NCBI GenBank assembly: GCA_002359495.1
Contig: DENB01000029.1
Coordinates: forward strand, 24,296 to 88,295
Reading direction: 5' to 3'
Length of the DNA stretch: 64,000 bases
Source of the DNA: Enterobacteriaceae bacterium UBA2655
GTDB lineage: Bacteria; Pseudomonadota; Gammaproteobacteria; Enterobacterales; Enterobacteriaceae
Within the stretch, counting starts at the first letter, position 1; every line of letters starts with the position of its first letter. The position numbers were made by a program, and so were the translations under genes. The notes beneath the pieces are model-generated. The model saw only the letters and a list, made by a program, of their open reading frames with translations, searched no databases and was not told where the DNA came from. This document shows positions 1 to 9,325 of this stretch, piece by piece.

Positions 1-903
<903 letters not shown>

Positions 904-956
904 TCATACCGGGTAAGCACGCATCTCGAATGCCTGCTCGCTTTCTGTTGCCGCTA

Positions 957-984
957 ATTATACTGTATAGCCATACAGTATCAA
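957..984 (-). promoter_or_regulatory. recA SOS promoter with LexA box
   Basis: Read on the minus strand there is a -35 TTGATA (979-984), a 16-bp spacer and a -10 TATAAT (957-962). A palindromic LexA site CTGT-N8-ACAG (963-978) fills the spacer exactly, the same architecture as the E. coli recA promoter. LexA bound here blocks RNA polymerase, and the promoter should be induced by DNA damage. Confidence 0.95.
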
Positions 985-986
985 GC

Positions 987-1481
987 TTAATTTATCAAAA
1001 ATTCATCATGCAGCGTGCGCAGCGCCCAGGCTACCGACTGCCGCCGGACCGCCTCGCGATCGCCGGAAAAACACTGTTGAAAAGCCTCGACTTTCCCATG
1101 CGGCGCAGCGAAGCCGAACCATACGGTTCCCACCGGTTTTTCCGCCGTGCCGCCGTCCGGTCCGGCGATGCCGCTGACGGCGACGGCGTAGTCGGCGCGC
1201 GCGGCTGAACAGGCGCCTTTCGCCATCTCGCGCACCGTTTGCTCGCTAACCGCGCCGAACCGATCAAGCGTAGCTGACTCAACGCCGATCATCTCCTGTT
1301 TGGCTTGATTGCTGTACGTCACAAAGCCGCGTTCAAACCAGGCGGAGCTGCCGCTGACGTCGGTAAAAACCTTGGCGATCCAGCCGCCGGTGCAGGACTC
1401 CGCCGCGGTTACCGTCGCGCGCTGCGCCTTCAGCCGTTCGCCAATCAGCAGGCTGAGCTGCTGTAATTCGTTATCGGTCAT
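987..1481 (-). CDS. pncC: Nicotinamide-nucleotide amidase PncC
   Basis: Deamidates nicotinamide mononucleotide to nicotinate mononucleotide in the pyridine nucleotide salvage cycle; cytosolic, CinA C-terminal domain family. The 164-residue protein has the usual full length. Family motifs are visible: TAAESCTGG near residue 25, the SGIAGPDGG loop near residue 105, and KPVGTVWFG after it. It lies immediately upstream of recA in the same direction, as in E. coli, where it was called ygaD. The start ATG at 1479-1481 gives the expected N-terminus. Read-through into recA is possible, but recA has its own strong promoter. Confidence 0.96.
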   Translation of the reverse strand: MTDNELQQLSLLIGERLKAQRATVTAAESCTGGWIAKVFTDVSGSSAWFERGFVTYSNQAKQEMIGVESATLDRFGAVSEQTVREMAKGACSAARADYAVAVSGIAGPDGGTAEKPVGTVWFGFAAPHGKVEAFQQCFSGDREAVRRQSVAWALRTLHDEFLIN

Positions 1482-1597
1482 CGCCGTTCTCCCGGTTTGT
1501 CAGGATTTAACGTTAACAGGTAATGGGGATTGAGTTAATCTTTTCAACCTCGCGCAGAGGACGGTAACTCTTTATTGCGAGACGCATTCCATCGCTT

Positions 1598-2374
1598 TCA
1601 GCCCTTTTTCACCGCCACGATAAAAAGTCGCGGGAAAGCCAGCAAAATTTCGCCATCGGCCTGACGAGGGTAAGCGTCGCCAAGCGCCTTTTCATACGCC
1701 GTCAGAAAGCTTTTTTGCTGTGGTTCAGTGAGCGCGGATAAGAAAGGCCGCAGGCCAGTAGCGCGCAGCCAGCGGCTAATCGCCTGCACGTCGGCCATGC
1801 GGTGATAATAAGTGGTACGCCAGATATCGACCTCGCAGCCTGAAGCGATCAGGAGATCGTAATAGCGGCCGGCGCTCAGTAATTTTTTACGCGCGTCGGC
1901 GCCCGAAGCGACAGCGTCGCGCCAGGGTTGGCGCGCGGCGACCTCGCGCATCAATCGGTGTGAAGGCTCATCCAGATTGTCGGGCATCTGAATCGCCAGC
2001 GCGCCGCCTTCAGCCAGCTGCCCGACCCACTGCGGCAAAAGGGTTTCATGGTTGTCCGCCCATTGCAGCGACGCATTGGCATAAATCACCTGCTGCGGCG
2101 CGTCAGGCCGCCAGTCGCAAAAATCACCCTGAACAAACCGGCACTGCGGCAGGCGCTTGCGCGCCTCGGCCAGCATGGTTTCAGCGCTGTCCACGCCGGT
2201 AATCCGTGCTTGCGGCCATGCGTTGTATAGCAGTTCGGTGCTGTTGCCCGGCCCGCAGCCCAGATCGGTGACATGCGCGACATGCCGCACGGCTATGCGA
2301 GCCAGCAACTCCCTTGCGGGACGCGTTCTTTCCGTTTCGAATTGCCGATATAACCCGGGATCCCACGCTTGCAT
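1598..2374 (-). CDS. tam: Trans-aconitate 2-methyltransferase
   Basis: SAM-dependent enzyme that methylates trans-aconitate, a by-product and inhibitor of aconitase. The 258 residues match the family length and begin MQAWDPGLYRQFETERTRPA, typical of Tam. The SAM-binding motif I, DLGCGPGNST, lies near residue 38, followed by the acidic GVDSAETML strand and the QGDF motif near residue 83. The enzyme is single-domain class I Rossmann and cytosolic. It is not next to recA in E. coli, so its place between pncC and yjdM is a lineage difference. Identification rests on recognisable full-length similarity. Confidence 0.9.
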   Translation of the reverse strand: MQAWDPGLYRQFETERTRPARELLARIAVRHVAHVTDLGCGPGNSTELLYNAWPQARITGVDSAETMLAEARKRLPQCRFVQGDFCDWRPDAPQQVIYANASLQWADNHETLLPQWVGQLAEGGALAIQMPDNLDEPSHRLMREVAARQPWRDAVASGADARKKLLSAGRYYDLLIASGCEVDIWRTTYYHRMADVQAISRWLRATGLRPFLSALTEPQQKSFLTAYEKALGDAYPRQADGEILLAFPRLFIVAVKKG

Positions 2375-2479
2375 CGCCTTTCTCCCTTTTGCTAAAGCGC
2401 GTTGGCTCTCTCCGTTAAGTATGGCCGTTAACGTTTCGAATGCCTGCGCATAGAAAAGGAGGTTGCCGGGGTGCGGCGA

Positions 2480-2815
2480 TCAGTTCTTTTTCACAAACTC
2501 GGATTTCAACTTCATCGGGCCGAAGCCGTCGATCTTGCAGTCAATATTGTGATCCCCCTCAACCAGGCGGATCCCTTTGACTTTAGTGCCGATCTTCAGG
2601 GTCGAGGAGCTGCCCTTCACCTTCAGATCTTTGATCACCGTGACGTTATCGCCATCGGCTAGCAGGTTGCCGTTGGCGTCGCGCACCAGCAGCGCATCCT
2701 CTGCGTGCGCGTCCGCCGGCGACCAGATATGACCGCATTCAGGGCAGTTGAGGTTGTCGCCATCCTGCCAGGTATATTCGGAATGGCACAGGGGACAGGG
2801 AGGTAAAGGCTGCAT
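2480..2815 (-). CDS. yjdM: Zinc-ribbon protein YjdM (PhnA family)
   Basis: Small protein of unclear physiological role, historically named PhnA although it is not a confirmed phosphonoacetate hydrolase. The 111 residues contain an N-terminal zinc ribbon with CPLC near residue 8 and CPEC near residue 24. A compact beta domain follows, with the repeated lysine-rich [20 protein letters not shown] stretch and the family ending [11 protein letters not shown]. Length and sequence match the family throughout. It lies between tam and mltB in the same direction with separate intergenic gaps, so co-transcription is not obvious. Confidence 0.93.
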   Translation of the reverse strand: MQPLPPCPLCHSEYTWQDGDNLNCPECGHIWSPADAHAEDALLVRDANGNLLADGDNVTVIKDLKVKGSSSTLKIGTKVKGIRLVEGDHNIDCKIDGFGPMKLKSEFVKKN

Positions 2816-2845
2816 AAAAACTCCTTAAGCGGCAGCAAAGCGGCG

Positions 2846-2872
2846 AGATGGCGCCGTAAACGGGCGCCATCT
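2846..2872. terminator. Perfect 10-bp hairpin between mltB and yjdM
   Basis: Two 10-base arms (AGATGGCGCC at 2846-2855 and its complement at 2863-2872) enclose a 7-base loop. The hairpin lies just after the mltB stop in the direction of transcription. No clear T tract follows on either strand, so this is a probable mRNA 3' structure or weak terminator rather than a classic intrinsic one. Confidence 0.5.
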
Positions 2873-2900
2873 TATCTCCTTACACTTAATAAGGGTAGCG

Positions 2901-3983
2901 TTAAAGCAGAGCGTTCTGGCGCGCCTTGCTGACAGCTTCCCCCAGCTGCCAGACGGCCATGGCGTAGTGGGTGCTGTGGTTATAGCGCGTAATGGCGTAG
3001 AAGTTAGGCAGTCCGTACCAGTATTGATAGCTGGTGCCCAAATCAAGGCGCAGCAGGCTCGCTTCAGCGTTGCCGCCAAGAGGCTCCTGAGGCGATAAGC
3101 CCGCTGCGCTCAGGGTATCGAGGGTGTAGCGTGTTTTGAAACCATTCTCCAGGTAAGGCGCCTGCCCGCTGGCGGGCACGGCGACGCCCTGCCCTGGCTG
3201 CCAGCCGTGCGCCTGGAAGTAGTGCGCCACGCTGCCGATCGCGTCAATCGGATCCCAGAGATTGATATGACCGTCGCCGTCAAAATCAACCGCGTACTCT
3301 TGATAGGAGGAAGGCATAAACTGGCCATAGCCCATCGCGCCGGCAAAAGATCCGCGCAGATCCAGCGGATCATCCTGCTCGTTGCGCGCCATCAGCAAAA
3401 AAGTTTCCAGTTCGCTGCTGAAGTAGGCCGCGCGACGCGGATAGTTGAATGACAATGTCGCCAGCGCATCCAGAATGCGCGTTTTGCCCATGACTCTGCC
3501 CCAGCGGGTTTCGACGCCAATAATGCCGACGATGATTTCCGGCGGCACGCCGTACACCTGCTGCGCGCGCATCAGAGCATCCTGATACTGATTCCAGAAG
3601 GCGACGCCGTTTTGCACGTTGTCAGGCGTGATGAATTTCTTGCGATAGCGGATCCAAGCGCCGTTGGGTCCGGTTGGCGGCGTATAACTGGGTGCCTGAC
3701 GATCCATCAAACGCAAAACGTAATCCAGCCGTTTGGCCTGGCCGATCACCGCGTGCAGCTGCTGCCGATCGAAACCATGTTTCGCCACCATCCGATCGAT
3801 AAAATTTTCCGCCGCCTGATTTCCGGCGAAGTCGCCGAACATCGGCTGTATGTTATGAGAAGACTCAAGCAAAAAGCCGCCTTTCGGCGCAGGCGAGGCG
3901 ATCTGTTGCTCAGAGGAGTGAGGTTTGCTGCTACAAGCTGCAAGTAGGGTAATAAAAGAGAGAAGAACGACCTTAAAGCGCAT
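2901..3983 (-). CDS. mltB: Membrane-bound lytic murein transglycosylase B
   Basis: Outer-membrane lipoprotein that cleaves the MurNAc-GlcNAc bond of peptidoglycan with formation of a 1,6-anhydro ring. The 360 residues start with a lipoprotein signal (MRFKVVLLSFITLLAAC, lipobox LAAC, lipidated cysteine 17). The catalytic glutamate sits in IIGVETRWGR. Downstream come the calcium/EF-hand-like loop DFDGDGHINLWDP and the YGLPNFYAITRYNHS segment typical of MltB. Length is as in E. coli. In E. coli mltB also lies close to pncC-recA. Here it is the last backbone gene before the accessory flagellar region. Confidence 0.97.
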   Translation of the reverse strand: MRFKVVLLSFITLLAACSSKPHSSEQQIASPAPKGGFLLESSHNIQPMFGDFAGNQAAENFIDRMVAKHGFDRQQLHAVIGQAKRLDYVLRLMDRQAPSYTPPTGPNGAWIRYRKKFITPDNVQNGVAFWNQYQDALMRAQQVYGVPPEIIVGIIGVETRWGRVMGKTRILDALATLSFNYPRRAAYFSSELETFLLMARNEQDDPLDLRGSFAGAMGYGQFMPSSYQEYAVDFDGDGHINLWDPIDAIGSVAHYFQAHGWQPGQGVAVPASGQAPYLENGFKTRYTLDTLSAAGLSPQEPLGGNAEASLLRLDLGTSYQYWYGLPNFYAITRYNHSTHYAMAVWQLGEAVSKARQNALL

Positions 3984-4125
3984 CTAAAATCCATTAGCCG
4001 AAAGAAACAGGTGCAGGTAATAGTAAACGTTCAGCGCGACGGCATACAGGCTGTACGCCGAAAAAAACAGGCGCGACGGCTATCCGCCTTCGGGAAAGCC
4101 TGGCCGCCTCCCTGAAAAAGTCTCG

Positions 4126-5235
4126 TTAACCGTGGCTTCGGATGATATCGGCGATGGCGATTTGCACCTCTTCCTCCAGTCCGGCATAGAGCGGTAAACA
4201 GATGATCTGCTCCGCAGTCTGATGCGCGGCCGCAAGGTTATGCTTATCGACGCCCTCCAGCGAGCGATACATAGCGAACTCGCTGATAAGCGGATAGAAG
4301 TAGCGACGCGCGAAAATATGTTTGTCGCGCAGACGCTCATATAGCTCATCCCTGCTCAGGCTATATTCAGGCGTCACTCTGACAGGATAATAAGCATAAT
4401 TCCATGTAATCGCTTCCGGTACCTTCACCAGCGAGATGCCTTTAATGCCTGAGAGTAATGCATGATAACGCCGGAAAGCGTCGCCGCGCTGTTCAAGCGC
4501 TCGATCGATATGGTTAAGCTGTAAAAGTCCGTAGGCCGCCTGGACCTCGTTCATTTTCCCGTTAATGCCTGGCGTCACGACGGTGGTTTCATTTTCAAAA
4601 CCAAAATTTTTGATGTAATCGATACGTCGTTTGGTTTCCGCATCGTGACAAACAATGGCTCCGCCCTCGACGGTATTGAATACTTTAGTCGCATGAAAAC
4701 TCAGGATGGAGAGATCGCCTTCCCGCAACACGCTGCGGTTATTTTCTTTGACGCCGAACGCATGAGCGGCGTCATAAATAACTTTCAAGCCATGCGCGCG
4801 GGCGATGTCGCTGATTCGTTTTGTGTCGCAGGGAAAACCATAGCAGTGAACCGGCAGAATGGCGGTAGTCTGCGGCGTAATCGCCTGCTCGATTTTTCCG
4901 GGGTCAAGATTGAATGTTTCAGGATCGATATCGACGAATACCGGCTTTAACCCATTCCATAACAGCGAATGTGCAGTGGCGACGAAGGAGTAAGGCGTCG
5001 TAATCACTTCGCCCGTCACGCCTGCCACCTGTAGCGCCGCAATTAATGCCAGCGTGCCGTTATTAAATAAACTCAGGTATTCGACATCCAGATATTCCGC
5101 CAGCTGCTGTTCCAGCTGCTGATGATAAGGCCCGTTATTGGTAAGAATCTGGCTCGACCAAATGTTTTCCAGGTAGGGAATAAACTCCTGCAACGGCGGA
5201 AGCAAAGGCGAAGTAACAAAAATGTTTTTATTCAT
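4126..5235 (-). CDS. VioA-like DegT/DnrJ/EryC1 sugar aminotransferase
   Basis: PLP-dependent aminotransferase, most likely converting dTDP-4-keto-6-deoxyglucose to dTDP-4-amino-4,6-dideoxyglucose (viosamine) as the VioA subgroup does. The 369 residues have the fold-type I landmarks: Asp155 in YDAAHAFG for the pyridine nitrogen and the Schiff-base Lys184 in FHATKVFNTVEGG. The N-terminus (TSPLLPPLQEFIPYL, then LTNNGP) and the full length agree with VioA enzymes of O-antigen and flagellin-glycan clusters. It is the last gene of a six-gene minus-strand operon, 18 bases after the WbqC gene. The exact nucleotide-sugar substrate is an inference; no dTDP-glucose synthesis genes lie in the window. Confidence 0.85.
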   Translation of the reverse strand: MNKNIFVTSPLLPPLQEFIPYLENIWSSQILTNNGPYHQQLEQQLAEYLDVEYLSLFNNGTLALIAALQVAGVTGEVITTPYSFVATAHSLLWNGLKPVFVDIDPETFNLDPGKIEQAITPQTTAILPVHCYGFPCDTKRISDIARAHGLKVIYDAAHAFGVKENNRSVLREGDLSILSFHATKVFNTVEGGAIVCHDAETKRRIDYIKNFGFENETTVVTPGINGKMNEVQAAYGLLQLNHIDRALEQRGDAFRRYHALLSGIKGISLVKVPEAITWNYAYYPVRVTPEYSLSRDELYERLRDKHIFARRYFYPLISEFAMYRSLEGVDKHNLAAAHQTAEQIICLPLYAGLEEEVQIAIADIIRSHG

Positions 5236-5253
5236 ATTAAAAAGGTAAGGTAA

Positions 5254-5955
5254 TTATAATAAATCATATTCAGTCAACAATTCGCCCAACTGCTCAGGCG
5301 AGCAATTCATTAAGACGTCGATGATAGAAAGGTTAGCGTGAAACGAATCGGCGCCCTGAAAATAGCTTATTTCTCTCATCTTCAAAAACTTAAGCTCAAT
5401 GTTTTTCTGTAAAAAATTATCAGCCTGATATAACGCCATACCGCCAGCGCTATTAATGTAGGTGCCTGCGCCAAGACGATGACAAAGACTGATTATTTTT
5501 TCACTGGCGCTGCCTGTCCGGTCATAATCGATATCGCTGGAAAAAAAAATTTTTCTATTGAGGTTAAGATAGGAAAAAATCGCCGTAAGCATGGAAAAAC
5601 AAACGGCAGCGATTCGCCTGTCCTGCTGTGTTAAGATAGTTTCTATTATTGGATAAACATCCTTAAAATACTTTTTATTTTGATAAGCATAGCGTATCTG
5701 CTTGAGTATTTTATGAACATCATTACTGAAACTTAACGCTTTTATCGGACTGAACGAAGAGGCTTTATGGACAGGCAATATTAAGCGCTGCGTATGATTT
5801 GTCGCTAAAATAACATTTCGATTAATGTATCCCTGCTTAATATAATTGACGTCATCATAAAGCACAAAGATATCGCTGGCATAGATTAACTGAAAATAAC
5901 CCAAGTAGGGAAAAAGATAAGGCTGCATGACCGCAGCGATTTTAGCCTTATTCAT
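5254..5955 (-). CDS. WbqC family protein
   Basis: Member of the WbqC-like family, which recurs in O-antigen and flagellin-modification clusters next to sugar aminotransferases; its biochemical reaction is not firmly known. The start is taken at the ATG at 5953-5955 (MNKAKIAAVMQPYLFPYLGY), because GGAAGG stands 8 bases upstream and an in-frame ATG 21 bases earlier has no comparable site. That gives 233 residues. The N-terminal MQPYLFPYLGYFQL, the DDVNYIKQGYINRN segment and the LIINS-like TYINSAGG motif are family hallmarks. The gene overlaps the upstream FkbM gene by 8 bases and is AT-rich. A role in finishing the flagellin glycan is inferred from context. Confidence 0.82.
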   Translation of the reverse strand: MNKAKIAAVMQPYLFPYLGYFQLIYASDIFVLYDDVNYIKQGYINRNVILATNHTQRLILPVHKASSFSPIKALSFSNDVHKILKQIRYAYQNKKYFKDVYPIIETILTQQDRRIAAVCFSMLTAIFSYLNLNRKIFFSSDIDYDRTGSASEKIISLCHRLGAGTYINSAGGMALYQADNFLQKNIELKFLKMREISYFQGADSFHANLSIIDVLMNCSPEQLGELLTEYDLL

Positions 5956-7021
5956 CTGCACTGCCTTCCGGTACAAAATAATAGACGGTTTCCAGCAGCC
6001 CTTCCGTATAATGCCTCATATATAACTTATAACCGGAGTAAAAACTCAAAACTAAATCAGGTATGGTACGAAAATCATCCGGGCGGTGATAGCAGCAGAT
6101 AGCTAACAACGGCTTATACTTCTTAATGGTTTTTTCCGCTCCGGCTAAAGCCTGCAACTCATGCCCTTCGATATCCATTTTGATAAAGCTAACGGGTCCG
6201 CTGAGATAGTCATCCAGTGAAATAACTTCAACCGCAATTTCGCCTTGTTCACAAATTTTCGACATCGACCCCGATAGCGTGAAATACAGCGTTGCGCGCT
6301 TATCCGACACGCCATAAGGATGCACCGCAATACGCGGATGATCCTGAAAGAGCGTAGCCATACGCTTACACTGGGCCGAATCGGGTTCAAAACAGTGAAT
6401 GGATTGATAATGCGGAAAGCGGCGGATAAACTCCTGACTGGTCGCGCCATCGAACGCGCCACAATCCACAAAATGCTCGGTATAATCTTTGATGAAAGGA
6501 AGGTCAAAATATTGTTCTGAAAGCTGACATGTAAAGCCGTTTAAAGCCGAAATATAATTCGTCAGGCGGAAATCAACGATTTTGTCAAAAGTGTCTACCG
6601 AACATTTATCTGCCAACCGCGTCCGAGTCTGGTTGTAGGCGTCACGATTCTGCACGTAATCGTCAATAAAATCAGCGCCATGATAAAACTCAGCTGGTGT
6701 AAGAACATTTGCGAAAAAACGGTAAAAAGAAAAAAAGTCAATAAATTCCAGCCCGATCTCTTCCAGCTTACATTGAGCCGTAAGTGCTTTTCCATCAGCG
6801 ATACCGCAAACAATCATCGCATCGACTGGCAACTGCGATCGATTTACTACCGGCACGCCATCAATAAAGGCTTCATTAATATACTCATCAATAAAACCGC
6901 TAAGAGGGAAATGGCTGGCGATATCTCTGGAATAAGGCGTTACGCCAAACGCATAGCGGGGACGTGTTGTGACAGAAAACTCTTCACAAAAACGTACGAC
7001 TTCATCTTCGTTGCAATGCAT
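5948..7021 (-). CDS. FkbM-family SAM-dependent methyltransferase
   Basis: Predicted O-methyltransferase acting on a sugar or glycan. The FkbM domain occupies residues about 180-350: SAM motif VDCGAFDGATSQEF (185-198), the acidic CFEPD strand, then VISLDD, FIKMDIEGHE and the closing YKPLLAICCYH typical of the family. The first 110 residues form a separate N-terminal part with a Rossmann-like pattern (YAFGVTPYSRDIA, then DAMIVCGIADG), resembling sugar-modification regulatory or nucleotide-binding modules. It lies 6 bases after the ATP-grasp gene and overlaps the WbqC gene, so the set is translationally linked. Methylation of flagellin glycans is known in other bacteria; the specific acceptor here is unknown. 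Confidence 0.82.
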   Translation of the reverse strand: MHCNEDEVVRFCEEFSVTTRPRYAFGVTPYSRDIASHFPLSGFIDEYINEAFIDGVPVVNRSQLPVDAMIVCGIADGKALTAQCKLEEIGLEFIDFFSFYRFFANVLTPAEFYHGADFIDDYVQNRDAYNQTRTRLADKCSVDTFDKIVDFRLTNYISALNGFTCQLSEQYFDLPFIKDYTEHFVDCGAFDGATSQEFIRRFPHYQSIHCFEPDSAQCKRMATLFQDHPRIAVHPYGVSDKRATLYFTLSGSMSKICEQGEIAVEVISLDDYLSGPVSFIKMDIEGHELQALAGAEKTIKKYKPLLAICCYHRPDDFRTIPDLVLSFYSGYKLYMRHYTEGLLETVYYFVPEGSADE

Positions 7022-7027
7022 ATTTTT

Positions 7028-8308
7028 TTACCTTAACAGAAATTCAATCGCGTCGACATCCAGCGCCACAACGTTTTCACGCTCTGCGACATCGCGCCGT
7101 TCAGGAAAGTGATTATCGATGAAAAGACTATTTCTCTGAATATATTCTGATTTTTTCTGTGTCGAATCATTTAAATGAATAATATCGTTAAAAAGGGAAG
7201 CGGAAATTGCCGCCTCCTGCAGAGTCTTACGCGGATCGCTGGCATGACGCGTGATAAGGTAGATTTGCTTACCCGCAGCGCGATATTGATAAATCAGCGC
7301 CATTACGGCAGGCGTCGGCTGACCATTAATGATTAAGGTATCGTCGAGATCCACATAGAGGTGATCAATATCAATATCAATCCGGCTCATGGTGTGGATA
7401 GCACGATCGATTTGGCTAATGTATTTTACCGGCAGCGCATCGATATTACGCCCCAGATAATCATGCACGGCCATGAGAGGAAAATTGATACCGCGAGCGC
7501 GTTGAAAAACCATAGTACCCGCTATACGACAGGAAATTTCCAGCAACTTCCATTTGCCGGCGTCGTCTTTTTTTAATTGTACAAACCAGGGTCCACGAAG
7601 TAACAGACGATTATTGATGGTATTGACGATATCGGCTATCTCTGCATCGCAATCCACCAGGCCTGAGCGCATACTGATGCCGGCGCGTACGCGTTCCCGG
7701 CTACGTGGACCGGCCCAAACAAGATGTCGATGCCGATCGGTAAAGCAATCCACCGTGATCTCTTCGCCCGGCAAATATTCGACGATAAGCGGATCGACAA
7801 GCTTCGATAATTCATGCTGAAGCTGGCCTGAGTCATTAACGATACTGATCCCTTTTCCTCCCTGCCCGCCGTCCGGCTTGATGAGAACAGGCCAGCTGGT
7901 GATGCTCTCTGCGGTTTCATAGCGCCGGGGAGTCCAGTCGCAGTCGTCAAAAAGTTTATAAGTCTGGCTTTTAGAGCGGGTAACCTGAGCGGTGACGGCA
8001 TCGCCATTGACAAGATTGAAGCGCTTTTTTTGCGCCAGTAAGGCCAGCTTCAGCGCAACGCTGTCATGCGTGGCGAACACAAGGTCGATCTGGTGGCTCT
8101 CCAGCAGCGCCAGAAACCGATCGTCAAATTCATCGCTGTCGATATTAGGCAGATCGCCCAGATAATGTTCGAAACGAAATTCGCCATGATCGCTGACGCT
8201 GGATGCGCCTATCACTTTATTGATATGAACCGAATAGCGTAAAGCCTGATAAATTTCTCTGGCGTTTTCCGAGCCACAGGGAAAAACAAGGATATTCAGC
8301 TTATTCAT
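7028..8308 (-). CDS. ATP-grasp / HAD fusion protein
   Basis: A two-domain protein of 426 residues. Residues about 1-310 look like an ATP-grasp ligase: a pre-ATP-grasp Rossmann part (FATHDSVALKLALLAQ), the nucleotide-binding WPVLIKPDGGQGGKGI glycine-rich loop, VEYLPGEEITVDCF, and the metal-binding LLEISCRIAGT. Residues from about 316 form a HAD-like phosphatase domain with DLDDTL at 320-325, a threonine motif in YLITRH and a late FIDNHFPERRD acidic motif. Such a fusion could ligate a small acid to an amino group and remove a phosphate, for example on an aminosugar. That function is an inference. The gene overlaps the upstream gene by 8 bases. Confidence 0.75.
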   Translation of the reverse strand: MNKLNILVFPCGSENAREIYQALRYSVHINKVIGASSVSDHGEFRFEHYLGDLPNIDSDEFDDRFLALLESHQIDLVFATHDSVALKLALLAQKKRFNLVNGDAVTAQVTRSKSQTYKLFDDCDWTPRRYETAESITSWPVLIKPDGGQGGKGISIVNDSGQLQHELSKLVDPLIVEYLPGEEITVDCFTDRHRHLVWAGPRSRERVRAGISMRSGLVDCDAEIADIVNTINNRLLLRGPWFVQLKKDDAGKWKLLEISCRIAGTMVFQRARGINFPLMAVHDYLGRNIDALPVKYISQIDRAIHTMSRIDIDIDHLYVDLDDTLIINGQPTPAVMALIYQYRAAGKQIYLITRHASDPRKTLQEAAISASLFNDIIHLNDSTQKKSEYIQRNSLFIDNHFPERRDVAERENVVALDVDAIEFLLR

Positions 8309-9311
8309 CGCTAACGCTCTTTTGTCTTTCTAAAAACGCGATAATGGTTTCTGCAATAATGTTCATCTCATTCCCGGCGTAGCGCTGATCTATCGGCAAT
8401 GCAATTAAATGATCGATCAGCGGCCTAGCTTTATCGTTTGGAGAAAGCCTGGCTGCCGCATCGCGCCAATAAACAGGCGTATAAATACGTTGTGTAGTTA
8501 AAAACTCTTTAAGACTGGGATGGAGCGTCAAAAACGGATAACAGAGCGCGCCATCAGCCCGTATTGTCTCAAGCGGAAAAGCATTATGCTGCTTCAACCG
8601 CTGATGCAATAACGCGAAATTCTCGTTTCGTCTGTTTTTACAAAATGCATAATCGACAGATTTTAAAAGTCTGTCAGTAAGCTGCGACATCGCAGCGGCG
8701 GGAGCATGATCGAAACTCGCTTCAGCTTGCTGGTACGCTGAAAAACCCTGTTCCGCATCCCAGGCGAGGCGTTGCAGCAAATGATCTGTCCGATTAAGCG
8801 ATTGCCGGGGCTCAGTTGCCGGTAGCGGAATATCTAATGAAGTCGCCAGTAACCCGCCGTCGGGAACACCAAAGAATTTTCTTGGCGAGTAAAGCGTGGC
8901 CAGACACTTCTTCGGCGAAGAATAAAAAGCCTGCGCATGATCCATAATGACCTGCTGAGGAGGAAATCGTTGCAACATTCGCGCCGACTGCGCCTCGTGC
9001 AGGCCAAAATAGTTTACCCAGAGGATTAACTCATTTTCCCTGAGTACAATATCTTCTGTCGGTAGAAAATGGCTATCCAGGGAATAAAACCTGACCTGAA
9101 TATTTAACTCCCACAGTACAGCGACCATCACATTGCAAATATAGCCGGGCAGCCATACCGCGGCAGGTTTGTAATGGCTAAGTAAACAGCGCCAGGCAGA
9201 TCTTGCAGAAGAAAATAATAAGGTGTCAGGATAAAGATGTTCCTTCGCAGCGGGCAACTCCAAAGGAAAATACCCACCTATCGCCCTGCTGATTTTTACA
9301 AAATTCTTCAT
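8301..9311 (-). CDS. Aminotransferase-like (fold-type I PLP) protein of unknown function
   Basis: A 336-residue protein that I recognise only at fold level. It carries a DegT-like pattern: an early SSARSAW segment where aminotransferases bind phosphate, MDHAQAFY with Asp124 in the place of the pyridine-binding aspartate, and YSPRKFFGVPDGG with Lys145 where the Schiff-base lysine is expected. It is shorter than true DegT enzymes (about 370) and weakly conserved elsewhere, so it may be a specialised or catalytically altered member. It lies 14 bases downstream of the GT41 fusion gene and overlaps the ATP-grasp gene, so it belongs to the glycosylation operon. Substrate unknown. Confidence 0.6.
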   Translation of the reverse strand: MKNFVKISRAIGGYFPLELPAAKEHLYPDTLLFSSARSAWRCLLSHYKPAAVWLPGYICNVMVAVLWELNIQVRFYSLDSHFLPTEDIVLRENELILWVNYFGLHEAQSARMLQRFPPQQVIMDHAQAFYSSPKKCLATLYSPRKFFGVPDGGLLATSLDIPLPATEPRQSLNRTDHLLQRLAWDAEQGFSAYQQAEASFDHAPAAAMSQLTDRLLKSVDYAFCKNRRNENFALLHQRLKQHNAFPLETIRADGALCYPFLTLHPSLKEFLTTQRIYTPVYWRDAAARLSPNDKARPLIDHLIALPIDQRYAGNEMNIIAETIIAFLERQKSVSDE

Positions 9312-9325
9312 GGGGAATTCAGCAA

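Noticed and set aside
3984-4125. Terminator at the end of the glycosylation operon
   Set aside because: Hairpin-like sequence exists, but the poly-T tract is on the wrong side for minus-strand transcripts.
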